Source: DATLYT01 sp035574455
Lineage (GTDB): Bacteria > Bacteroidota > Ignavibacteria > UBA10030
DNA length: 9,212 nt
NCBI GenBank assembly: GCA_035574455.1
Contig: DATLYT010000138.1
Coordinates: forward strand, 1 to 9,212
Reading direction: 5' to 3'
The translations under genes were made by a program, and so were the position numbers. Under the pieces are notes generated by a model. The model was not told the DNA's origin. It searched no databases and saw only the letters and a list, made by a program, of their open reading frames with translations. Below are positions 1-6,906 of this stretch, in pieces (within the stretch, counting starts at the first letter, position 1; the number at the start of each line of letters is the position of its first letter).

Positions 1-555
1 TCCAAAAGCAAAAAGGATATCATTATCCCATCAAAAGCGCTCATGCTTGTGAGTAAATCTATAGAAGATGGCGAGACAACGCTGACAATAGATTCCTCTC
101 ACGTACAGTTTACACTCGGGAACACAACGCTTACCTCGAGATTGATAGAAGAGAATTACCCCAACTACGAATCTGTTATTCCGCTCGATAACGACAAAAC
201 ACTGACCGTCAGCAGGGATATTCTGCTCGCCTCGGTGCGTCGGGTAGCGCTCTATTCGAATGCAACGACGCGCCAGATTCGCTTTTCGTTGAAGAAAAAC
301 GAGATGAAAGTTGCCGCGGAGGACATTGATTTTGGAGGCGAAGCAAAGGAAAAAATCCCTTGTGAGTATAGCGGCGACGAGTTAGAGATTGGCTTCAACT
401 CAACGTACATCATCGACATGCTTTCTCACATCGATGCCGACGAAATCGTTTTCAAGCTCAGCAGCCCTGTTCGTGCGGCGATTATCGCACCAGCGAAGCA
501 ACGCGACCACGAAGATCTCTTGATGCTCGTTATGCCAATGAGACTGAATGCATAA
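1..555 (+). CDS. dnaN: DNA polymerase III subunit beta (sliding clamp), 3' part
   Basis: This is the C-terminal half of the beta clamp, the ring-shaped dimer that encircles DNA and tethers DNA polymerase III, and that also docks ligase, MutS/MutL and other partners. The frame is open from base 1, so the gene is cut by the window edge and the ATG at 43 is an internal methionine, not a start. The 184 visible residues match the end of domain 2 and all of domain 3. They include the family-typical RLIEENYPNYESVIP stretch, the GFNSTYIIDML segment, the ADEIVFKLSSPVRAAII segment and the terminal LVMPMRL, which forms part of the partner-binding pocket. Two extra residues (NA) follow that motif. Bacterial clamps are about 370 residues, so roughly 190 are missing. 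recF follows after 85 bp on the same strand, as in many origin regions. Identification is very secure. Confidence 0.97.
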   Translation, partial: SKSKKDIIIPSKALMLVSKSIEDGETTLTIDSSHVQFTLGNTTLTSRLIEENYPNYESVIPLDNDKTLTVSRDILLASVRRVALYSNATTRQIRFSLKKNEMKVAAEDIDFGGEAKEKIPCEYSGDELEIGFNSTYIIDMLSHIDADEIVFKLSSPVRAAIIAPAKQRDHEDLLMLVMPMRLNA

Positions 556-585
556 TCGAGCAGGAATGTAACCCTAAACGCTTTT

Positions 586-622
586 GATAGCCCCGTCTCA
601 GCTCTGTGGAATCGGGGCTATC
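586..622 (+). terminator. Perfect stem-loop between dnaN and recF (terminator or attenuator)
   Basis: GATAGCCCCG (586-595) and CGGGGCTATC (613-622) form a perfect 10-bp stem around a 17-nt loop, starting 30 bp after the dnaN stop. The stem is stable, but only a short T stretch (GCTTTGTA) follows instead of a clear U-tract, so it is a weak intrinsic terminator at best. It may attenuate read-through from dnaN into recF or act as a processing or mRNA-stability element. The structure is visible in the sequence; its function is inferred. Confidence 0.5.
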
Positions 623-640
623 GCTTTGTAAGCGCGACGA

Positions 641-1795
641 GTGGATATGCGATTGACATCCGTACGGCTGGTGAATTTTCGAAATCACAGTGAAACGCAG
701 CTATTGCCCGCAGACCGATTGAACGTGTTGTTGGGCGAGAACGGCGAGGGCAAGACAAATGTGCTGGAAGCGATTTCGTACCTGTGTTTGACGAAGAGTT
801 TTTTTACCGGAAGCGACCGCGTCGCGCTCCAGCTTGGGAAAGAACAATTCCTCGTTGAAGGCTCATTTCTCTCGGACAAGGGAATTGAACATTCGGTGCG
901 TGTAGCGTACAGCGGCACCGAGAACCGCAAACGCGTCTGGCTTAACAAGGTGGAACCGGAAACCTTCAGCGAGGTGATGGGACAATTTCCGGTCGTGGTG
1001 CTCTCACCCGAAAGCTACGCGATCACGCACGGCGCTCCAGCGGAGCGGAGAAAGTTTCTTGACCTGGTCATCGCGCAGGCAAGCAAAATCTACCTTGAGC
1101 ATCTCATCGAGTATCGTCGCTGTCTGAAGCAGAGGAATAGGATTTTATTCGACGCGAGAGTCACACGGCAAGATCCCTCGGACGCACTCGAGCCATGGAA
1201 TATCAGCTTCGCCGAACATGGTGCGCAGATTATTGCCCGGCGGCTTGTGTTCCTACAAGAATTTCGGGAGTACGTAGAAGACGCATTTCAAAAACTCACA
1301 GGCGAGCAAGAGATACCGGCGATGCGGTATGAGGGGTCGTTCGCCGTTGAGACAGGAGCAGCAGCGGAAGACATCCAGAAGAGTTTTCTTTCCCAGTTAG
1401 AGGCGCGGCATGCTGAAGAGCGGCAACTGGCCACAACTGTTGTAGGACCGCACCGCGATGAGATTGAGTTTTCGATTAACGGTCTTAGTCTGCGGACATT
1501 TGCATCTCAAGGCCAACACAAAACGTTTATCGTTGCACTCAAGGTTGCCGAGTTTTTTTATCTGAGAGATCGTTGCCACGATACGCCGATTCTCCTCCTT
1601 GACGACATACTGAGCGAGTTTGATGAACACCGGACAAGGCGGGTGTTGAACCTCACCCAGCAGCTTGGGCAAACGTTTATTACGAGCACGAGCGAGCAAT
1701 TCTTCTCGGCTCACGAGTGGAACAAGGGGAGCAAGAAGTTCTACGTGAGGAAAGGAACAGTCACCCACGAGGAAGCCCACAACTATGTCGGCTAA
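641..1795 (+). CDS. recF: DNA replication and repair protein RecF
   Basis: RecF is an SMC/ABC-like ATPase that binds single-strand gaps and, with RecO and RecR, loads RecA at stalled forks. From the GTG at 641 it has 384 residues, slightly above the usual 360-370. The N-terminal RLVNFRNH is typical of RecF. The Walker A motif GENGEGKT lies at residues 32-39, the ABC signature SQGQ at 289-292, and Walker B with the catalytic acid, PILLLDD, at 316-322, followed by ILSEFDEHR (D-loop region). All ATPase motifs are intact. The GTG at 641 and an ATG two codons later (647, giving MRLTSVRL) are both possible starts. The ATG product fits family N-termini better, and neither has a convincing Shine-Dalgarno. 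The 3' end overlaps the next gene by 11 bp, suggesting translational coupling. Identification is very secure; the exact start is not. Confidence 0.96.
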   Translation: MDMRLTSVRLVNFRNHSETQLLPADRLNVLLGENGEGKTNVLEAISYLCLTKSFFTGSDRVALQLGKEQFLVEGSFLSDKGIEHSVRVAYSGTENRKRVWLNKVEPETFSEVMGQFPVVVLSPESYAITHGAPAERRKFLDLVIAQASKIYLEHLIEYRRCLKQRNRILFDARVTRQDPSDALEPWNISFAEHGAQIIARRLVFLQEFREYVEDAFQKLTGEQEIPAMRYEGSFAVETGAAAEDIQKSFLSQLEARHAEERQLATTVVGPHRDEIEFSINGLSLRTFASQGQHKTFIVALKVAEFFYLRDRCHDTPILLLDDILSEFDEHRTRRVLNLTQQLGQTFITSTSEQFFSAHEWNKGSKKFYVRKGTVTHEEAHNYVG

Positions 1796-2066
1796 GAGTA
1801 TCGGCCAGGCGATTAGCGAGCTTACGCATACGCTCGGTATTCAGAGCAAGCTGCAACAGTATGAAGCGGTGAACCTGTGGGCGACCGTTGTGGGTACACG
1901 CATCGCTGAGCAAACAGAGGCAATACGTATCGAAAAGGGCGTGCTTGTTGTACGCGTGAAAACCGCTGTTTGGCGTAATGAGCTCAACATGCAGAAACAA
2001 GAGATTATCGAAAAACTGAACCGTGCGGTGAAAACAAACGTGGTCAAGGATATACGGTTTCAATAA
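1785..2066 (+). CDS. dciA: DUF721 / DciA-family protein (probable replicative helicase loader)
   Basis: This is a 93-residue basic protein of the DUF721 family, now known as DciA, the widespread ancestral factor that interacts with the DnaB helicase and assists its loading in bacteria lacking DnaC or DnaI. The family pattern is visible: LWATVVGTRIAEQTEAI at residues 31-47, a short turn and strand (EKGVLVVRV), then AVWRNELNMQKQEIIEKLN (61-79) and a terminal VVKDIRF. This is the compact KH-like core without the long disordered tail seen in some DciA proteins. It starts inside the recF 3' end (ATG at 1785, recF stop at 1793-1795), with GAGGA at 1769-1773 as a plausible ribosome binding site 11 nt upstream. 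gyrB begins 12 bp after its stop. The recF-dciA-gyrB-gyrA order is known from several phyla. The family call is firm; the helicase role is transferred from studied homologues. Confidence 0.86.
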   Translation: MSAKSIGQAISELTHTLGIQSKLQQYEAVNLWATVVGTRIAEQTEAIRIEKGVLVVRVKTAVWRNELNMQKQEIIEKLNRAVKTNVVKDIRFQ

Positions 2067-2072
2067 CTCAAA

Positions 2073-2077
2073 AAGGA
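2073..2077 (+). promoter_or_regulatory. AAGGA upstream of gyrB, abnormally close to the start codon
   Basis: AAGGA ends one base before the gyrB ATG (2079), far closer than the usual 5-9 nt. No other ATG, GTG or TTG occurs in frame before Met62, which lies inside the ATPase domain, so the ATG at 2079 is effectively the only available start. Translation is therefore probably driven by coupling to the dciA stop 12 bp upstream or by an SD-independent route, and this motif may not act as a normal ribosome binding site. Confidence 0.35.
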
Positions 2078-2078
2078 T

Positions 2079-4196
2079 ATGGCGACAAAAACAGGGGTCA
2101 AACCAAAAAGCAGTTCATCAGTAGAGGGCCTAACGAAAAGGGGCAAGTCCAACAACGGCGCGGCAAAGTCTACGCCCCAAAAGCCGGCCTACAAGGGAGA
2201 TTACACAGCCGACGATATTACCGTCCTGAAAGGCCTTGAAGCGGTTCGTCGCCGACCCGCGATGTACATTGGCGATGTTGCGACCCGCGGTCTGCACCAC
2301 CTCGTCTATGAGGTTGTTGACAACTCCATCGACGAAGCCCTCGCAGGCTATTGCAAGAACATCTCCGTGTCGATCAACCCGGATGGTTCTGTAACGGTTG
2401 AAGATGATGGGCGCGGCATTCCGACAGAAATTCATCCCGAGGAGAAACGCTCCGCGCTTGAAGTCGTGATGACCGTTCTTCACGCCGGCGGCAAGTTCGA
2501 CAAAAATACTTACAAGGTCTCCGGAGGATTACACGGCGTTGGCGTCTCGGTTGTGAACGCGCTGAGCGAATGGTTGGAAGTTGAAGTTTATCGCGACGGC
2601 AAAATCTTTTATCAGAAGTACAAAAAGGGTGACCCAGTCACCCCGGTGAAAGTAATAGGCAAAGCGGAAAAAGGGAAAACCGGCACGAAAGTCACCTTCC
2701 TGCCAGACGGAACGATTTTCAAGAACCGAACTTTCAAGTTCGAAACCCTTGCCGAGCGTCTTCGGGAACTCGCGTTCCTCAACCCGAATGTCGTTCTCCG
2801 GATCGAAGACCGCCGCACAAAAAATGGCGACGAAGAGGTTTTCCATTTTGAAGGCGGCCTGATTGAATTCATTAAGTACATCGACGCGACGCGGCCCGCC
2901 ATCATAAAGAAACCGTTCTACACCAAGGGGAGCGAAAAAGATGAGAATGGCCGGATGGTGGAAGTGGAAATTGCATTCCAGTACAACGACCAGTACAGTG
3001 AAAACGTCTTCACCTACGTCAACAACATCAATACGCACGAAGGCGGAACACACCTTGTTGGTTTCCGAACGGCGCTGACCCGCACACTCAACAACTTTGC
3101 TTACAAGAATGGACTAATCAAAGAAGGCAAAATTCAGCTTGTGGGTGACGATTTTCGCGAGGGGCTTACTGCTGTCGTGAGTGTGAAAGTGCCGGAGCCA
3201 CAGTTCGAGGGTCAAACGAAAACGAAGTTAGGCAACAGCGAGGTAAAAAGCATTGTCGAATCCGTCTTTGGCCCCGCGCTTGCATCGTGGCTGGAGGAAA
3301 ACCCGACGGACGGCCGTCGCATTATCGACAAATGCTTGAAGGCTGCGGAAGCGCGTGAGGCAGCGCGGAAAGCGCGGGACCTCACCCGCCGTAAGAATGC
3401 TCTCGATTCCGGAGGCCTCCCCGGCAAACTCGCCGATTGCTCGATTGATGACCCTGAGCATTGCGAGCTCTTCATCGTCGAGGGGGATTCTGCGGGTGGC
3501 AGCGCGAAGCAGGGGAGAGATAGGCAATTCCAGGCCATCCTGCCGATCAAGGGTAAAATTCTGAACGTAGAAAAAGCCCGTCTGCATAAAATTTTAGAGA
3601 ATGAGGAGATCCGCGCCATCTTCACCGCCATTGGTGCTGGCGTAGGCGAGGATTTCGATGCCTCGAAGTTGCGGTACCATAAGATTATTCTCATGTGCGA
3701 TGCCGATGTTGACGGCTCCCATATCCGCACGCTGCTGCTGACACTGTTCTTCCGTTACATGAAAGAGCTGATCGAGTTAGGCCACGTCTATATTGCGCAG
3801 CCCCCACTCTACAAACTGAAAAAGGGGAAACAGGAATTCTACGCGTACGACGATGAAGAGCGCGACGAAATTATCAAGCGTCTGAAGGCAGAGAAAAAAA
3901 CAAAGAGGGACGAGAAAGAAGAGAAGCCTGAAGAAATTGCAGCGGTGAGCGAGGAAGGCGCTGTAATCAGTAGCGACGGCATTGTCATCTCTCGCTTCAA
4001 AGGCCTTGGCGAGATGAATCCTGAGCAACTCTGGGCGACGACGATGAACCCCGCCACGCGCACTATTCTGCAGGTCACCATCGAAAACGCTGCCGATGCC
4101 GACCGCACCTTCTCAATTCTCATGGGGGATGAAGTGGAACCACGAAGAGAGTTCATCGAGAAAAACGCGAAGTATGTCAGGAATTTGGATGTATGA
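2079..4196 (+). CDS. gyrB: DNA gyrase subunit B
   Basis: GyrB is the ATPase and TOPRIM subunit of gyrase (A2B2), which introduces negative supercoils ahead of the replication fork. Domains in order: a basic, Ser/Lys-rich N-terminal extension (about residues 1-40); a GHKL ATPase with N-box EVVDN (Glu78 as predicted general base, Asn82 for Mg), DDGRG (109-113) and GGLHGVGV (149-156); a transducer; the TOPRIM domain with EGDSAGG (468-474) and DADVDG (541-546), which hold the metal-binding acids; and the C-terminal tail with RFKGLGEMNPEQLW (from 639). All catalytic motifs are intact. At 705 residues it is longer than the common ~640-residue form. The extra length is the N-terminal extension and a charged Lys/Glu insert at about 605-636, just before RFKGLG. 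It lacks the large insert of enterobacterial GyrB (about 804 residues). The gene ends in tandem in-frame stops (TGA TAA at 4194-4199). Gyrase rather than topoisomerase IV is supported by the GyrA box in the neighbouring subunit. Confidence 0.97.
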   Translation: MATKTGVKPKSSSSVEGLTKRGKSNNGAAKSTPQKPAYKGDYTADDITVLKGLEAVRRRPAMYIGDVATRGLHHLVYEVVDNSIDEALAGYCKNISVSINPDGSVTVEDDGRGIPTEIHPEEKRSALEVVMTVLHAGGKFDKNTYKVSGGLHGVGVSVVNALSEWLEVEVYRDGKIFYQKYKKGDPVTPVKVIGKAEKGKTGTKVTFLPDGTIFKNRTFKFETLAERLRELAFLNPNVVLRIEDRRTKNGDEEVFHFEGGLIEFIKYIDATRPAIIKKPFYTKGSEKDENGRMVEVEIAFQYNDQYSENVFTYVNNINTHEGGTHLVGFRTALTRTLNNFAYKNGLIKEGKIQLVGDDFREGLTAVVSVKVPEPQFEGQTKTKLGNSEVKSIVESVFGPALASWLEENPTDGRRIIDKCLKAAEAREAARKARDLTRRKNALDSGGLPGKLADCSIDDPEHCELFIVEGDSAGGSAKQGRDRQFQAILPIKGKILNVEKARLHKILENEEIRAIFTAIGAGVGEDFDASKLRYHKIILMCDADVDGSHIRTLLLTLFFRYMKELIELGHVYIAQPPLYKLKKGKQEFYAYDDEERDEIIKRLKAEKKTKRDEKEEKPEEIAAVSEEGAVISSDGIVISRFKGLGEMNPEQLWATTMNPATRTILQVTIENAADADRTFSILMGDEVEPRREFIEKNAKYVRNLDV

Positions 4197-4285
4197 TAAA
4201 AAAAACCCAAGAAAGCGTCACCTGTGTAGACAAAGATTTGGTTAAGCAGTTCGAGGCGATACAGCAGGAAGAAATACAACGATAA
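4193..4285 (+). CDS. Possible 30-residue micro-ORF between gyrB and gyrA
   Basis: An ATG at 4193 overlaps the gyrB stop in the classic ATGA arrangement (TGA at 4194-4196) and opens a 30-codon frame ending in TAA at 4283. The product starts MIKKTQESVTCVDK and continues DLVKQFEAIQQEEIQR, a charged stretch likely to be helical, with no membrane segment or signal. It begins over a run of eight A residues (4198-4205). I recognise no family. It fills most of the otherwise unexplained 134-bp gap before gyrA; the remaining 45 bp (4286-4330) is A-rich and shows no clear Shine-Dalgarno for gyrA. It could be a coupling peptide that carries ribosomes toward gyrA, a small protein, or chance. A frame of this length can easily arise by chance, so confidence is low. 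Confidence 0.3.
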   Translation: MIKKTQESVTCVDKDLVKQFEAIQQEEIQR

Positions 4286-4330
4286 AGACCAGAAGAAAAC
4301 ATACCCACTCAGCCTACGATTAAAGAACAG

Positions 4331-6841
4331 ATGCCCCAACTTAACGAAAAAATCATCCCGGTCGATATTGAAGACGAAATGCGCGGGTCGTACATCGACT
4401 ACTCGATGTCGGTCATTGTTGCCCGCGCGCTACCCGACGTGCGTGATGGACTGAAGCCCGTGCACCGCCGCGTGCTTTTCGGCATGCAGGAGCTTGGGCT
4501 TGCTTCCAATCGCCCGTACAAGAAAAGCGCCCGCATCGTCGGTGAAGTCCTCGGTAAGTACCACCCGCACGGCGACGCGGCCGTGTACGACACCATGGTC
4601 CGCATGGCACAAGATTTCTCCATGCGTTACCCTCTTGTGGACGGGCAGGGCAACTTCGGCTCGGTGGATGGCGACTCACCCGCGGCCATGCGGTACACCG
4701 AAGCGCGCCTCTCCCGCATTGCTGAGGAGATGCTGCGCGACATTGAAAAGAACACCGTTGACTTTACTTCCAACTTCGATGATACGCTAAAAGAGCCGAC
4801 CGTCCTGCCGGCACTCTTTCCCAACCTGCTCTGCAACGGCACAAGCGGCATCGCCGTCGGCATGGCTACAAACATCCCTCCGCACAATCTAAATGAAGTC
4901 ATCGACGGTTGTATCGCGTACATCAAAGACTCCTCGATCAGCAACGAGAAGTTGATGAAGCATATCATCGCACCGGATTTTCCCACCGGTGGCATCATCT
5001 ATGGTTACGAGGGTGTGAAAGAAGCGTACACGAAGGGGCGCGGACGTATTGTCGTACGGGCAAAGGCAAACATCGAGACGGGCAAAGGAGACCGCCAGCG
5101 TATCGTCATCTCCGAGTTACCGTACATGGTTAACAAGGCGGGACTCATCGAGAAGATCGCCGAGCTGGTGAACGAGAAGAAGATTGAGGATATCTCGGAC
5201 ATCCGCGACGAATCCGACCGCGATGGGCTGCGTGTCGTTGTTGACCTCAAGCGCGATGCCAATGCCGAGGTTGTGCTCAACAACCTCTACAAGCAGACTC
5301 AGATGCAGACGACCTTCGGCGTGATCATGCTTGCCCTGGTAGACGGCAGGCCGCAGGTGCTGACACTGCGCGAGATGATTCAGAAGTTCGTTGAACATCG
5401 GAACAACGTCATTGTGCGGCGCTCGAAGTTCGAACTGGATGAAGCCGAGAAACGCGCCCACATCCTCGAAGGCTACATCATCGCGCTGGATAACATCGAC
5501 GCAGTCATTAAGCTCATCAAGCAATCGAAAGACGTCGAGTCAGCGAAAACGGGCCTGATGAAGAAGTTCAAGCTCTCAGAGATTCAGGCCAAAGCGATTC
5601 TTGACATGCGCCTCCAGAAGCTCACAGGCTTAGAGCGCAAGAAAGTGGAAGAGGAATACCGAGAGACCATTAAGCTGATCGAGAGACTGAAAGCCATCCT
5701 CAAGAGCAAGCAGCTTCAGCTCAAGATCATCGAAGACGAATTACAGGAGATCAAGAAGAAATATGGCGATGAGCGTCGCACGGAGATTGTCTACAAGGCG
5801 GAGGAATTCAGCATCGAGGACATGATCGCCGAGGAAGATGTCGTCATCACCATCAGCCACAGAGGTTTTATCAAACGCTTCCCGGTCTCGGGCTACCGAC
5901 GGCAATCCCGCGGGGGCAAAGGTGTGACGGCGGCAGCGACGAAGGAAGATGACTTCCTCGAACACATCTTCATCGCCAGCACGCATGATTACATCTTGAT
6001 CTTCACCAGCCAGGGACGCTGCTACTGGCTGAAGGTATTCGAGATTCCCGAAGCTGGCCGCATGGCGCAGGGAAAGTCCATCAACACGTTGATTTCAAAA
6101 TCCCCCGATGAGAGCATCACCGCATTTATCGCTGTGAAAGAGTTCGACGATAAACATTACGTCCTTATGGTAACAGAACAGGGGCTGGTGAAGAAAGTGC
6201 TGCTTTCGGAATTTAGTAACCCGCGGCGAAACGGAGTAACGGCGGCGAACCTCAGGAAGAACGACAGCCTCAAGGATGTGAAACTCACCGACGGAAAACA
6301 AGATGTTGTGATCGGTACCCAAAAAGGGTTAGCGATTCGCTTCCACGAGCAGGAGGTACGGCCGATGGGACGGACTGCGGCCGGAGTTCGTGGAATCCGA
6401 TTAGGGAAGGGAGATAAAGTTGTGGGGATGGTAACACTGAAGCGAAGCGACACAACCATTCTTGTTGCCACCGAGAAGGGGTATGGGAAACGGAGTGAGG
6501 CGGAAGAGTACCGTGTGAGTCACCGAGGCGGTAAAGGGATCATCACCGTGAAGACGTCAGACAAAACAGGCAAAATGGTTGCTATTCGCGAGGTAACCGA
6601 TACCGATGATATTGTCGTCGTAACGTCGAACGGCATGGTGATTCGCCAGAACGCGAAAGACATCCGCGTTGCAGGCAGAAACACTCAAGGCGTGCGGTTG
6701 ATTCGCTTAGAAGAAGGCGACAATGTTGCCGACGTGGCAGCAGTTGTTGCGGAAGAGCAGGGAGAAAACGGGAAAGCGGAATCACTGTCGGCGGTAGCGC
6801 AAGACAACGGATCGAAAGGGAAATCGCAGAAGAAGAAATAG
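4331..6841 (+). CDS. gyrA: DNA gyrase subunit A
   Basis: GyrA is the DNA-cleaving and DNA-wrapping subunit of gyrase. It has 836 residues, and the N-terminal numbering coincides with the E. coli protein. The winged-helix breakage domain holds the catalytic tyrosine at Tyr122 (AAMRYTEARL) and the quinolone-pocket segment KYHPHGDAAVYDTMVRMAQ, with Ala at position 83 and Asp at 87. The tower and coiled coil follow, including IQAKAILDMRLQKLTG (about 418-433) and a long charged helix to about 485. The C-terminal beta-pinwheel starts near residue 500 and shows about six blade repeats. The first carries the GyrA box as QSRGGKG (525-531); a later RGGKG and repeated G-x-x-x-R patterns mark other blades. 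The box marks it as gyrase rather than ParC. The tail (about 808-836) is a hydrophilic linker ending in KSQKKK, basic rather than the acidic tail of E. coli. No obvious Shine-Dalgarno precedes the ATG. The gene lies downstream of gyrB on the same strand and is followed by a strong terminator. Confidence 0.97.
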   Translation: MPQLNEKIIPVDIEDEMRGSYIDYSMSVIVARALPDVRDGLKPVHRRVLFGMQELGLASNRPYKKSARIVGEVLGKYHPHGDAAVYDTMVRMAQDFSMRYPLVDGQGNFGSVDGDSPAAMRYTEARLSRIAEEMLRDIEKNTVDFTSNFDDTLKEPTVLPALFPNLLCNGTSGIAVGMATNIPPHNLNEVIDGCIAYIKDSSISNEKLMKHIIAPDFPTGGIIYGYEGVKEAYTKGRGRIVVRAKANIETGKGDRQRIVISELPYMVNKAGLIEKIAELVNEKKIEDISDIRDESDRDGLRVVVDLKRDANAEVVLNNLYKQTQMQTTFGVIMLALVDGRPQVLTLREMIQKFVEHRNNVIVRRSKFELDEAEKRAHILEGYIIALDNIDAVIKLIKQSKDVESAKTGLMKKFKLSEIQAKAILDMRLQKLTGLERKKVEEEYRETIKLIERLKAILKSKQLQLKIIEDELQEIKKKYGDERRTEIVYKAEEFSIEDMIAEEDVVITISHRGFIKRFPVSGYRRQSRGGKGVTAAATKEDDFLEHIFIASTHDYILIFTSQGRCYWLKVFEIPEAGRMAQGKSINTLISKSPDESITAFIAVKEFDDKHYVLMVTEQGLVKKVLLSEFSNPRRNGVTAANLRKNDSLKDVKLTDGKQDVVIGTQKGLAIRFHEQEVRPMGRTAAGVRGIRLGKGDKVVGMVTLKRSDTTILVATEKGYGKRSEAEEYRVSHRGGKGIITVKTSDKTGKMVAIREVTDTDDIVVVTSNGMVIRQNAKDIRVAGRNTQGVRLIRLEEGDNVADVAAVVAEEQGENGKAESLSAVAQDNGSKGKSQKKK

Positions 6842-6863
6842 CGGATAATCGATGAGGTAAGCA

Positions 6864-6897
6864 CCAAAGGCGCCAGCTGGCGCCTTTGGCATTTCTT
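6864..6897 (+). terminator. Strong intrinsic terminator after gyrA, probably bidirectional
   Basis: CCAAAGGCGCCAG (6864-6876) is followed directly by its exact reverse complement CTGGCGCCTTTGG (6877-6889), a 26-bp perfect palindrome; the folded RNA would leave a small central loop. ATTTCTT follows on the plus strand, giving the T-rich tail of a Rho-independent terminator 22 bp after the gyrA stop. The convergent response-regulator gene ends at 6907, so the same palindrome can also stop minus-strand transcription, although the tail on that side is poorer. Confidence 0.82.
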
Positions 6898-6906
6898 GCA
6901 GATCTG

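Noticed and set aside
1..30. TTATCCCAT near the left edge as a DnaA box
   Set aside because: It lies inside dnaN coding sequence, departs from TTATCCACA, and no cluster of similar sites is present.
2529..3730. Long minus-strand open frames opposite gyrB (174 and 172 codons)
   Set aside because: They lie opposite conserved gyrB codons, their products resemble no family, and their composition reflects the antisense of a GC-biased gene.
4198..4205. Run of eight A residues as a programmed slippage or frameshift site extending GyrB
   Set aside because: GyrB is complete at its usual C-terminus, and the run lies after the first stop codon (TGA), so ribosomes in the gyrB frame would not reach it.
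3839..4339. Minus-strand 166-codon frame across the gyrB-gyrA junction with a hydrophobic N-terminal part
   Set aside because: Most of it is the antisense of gyrB. The hydrophobic stretch comes from the complement of the A-rich gap, and it has no family resemblance.
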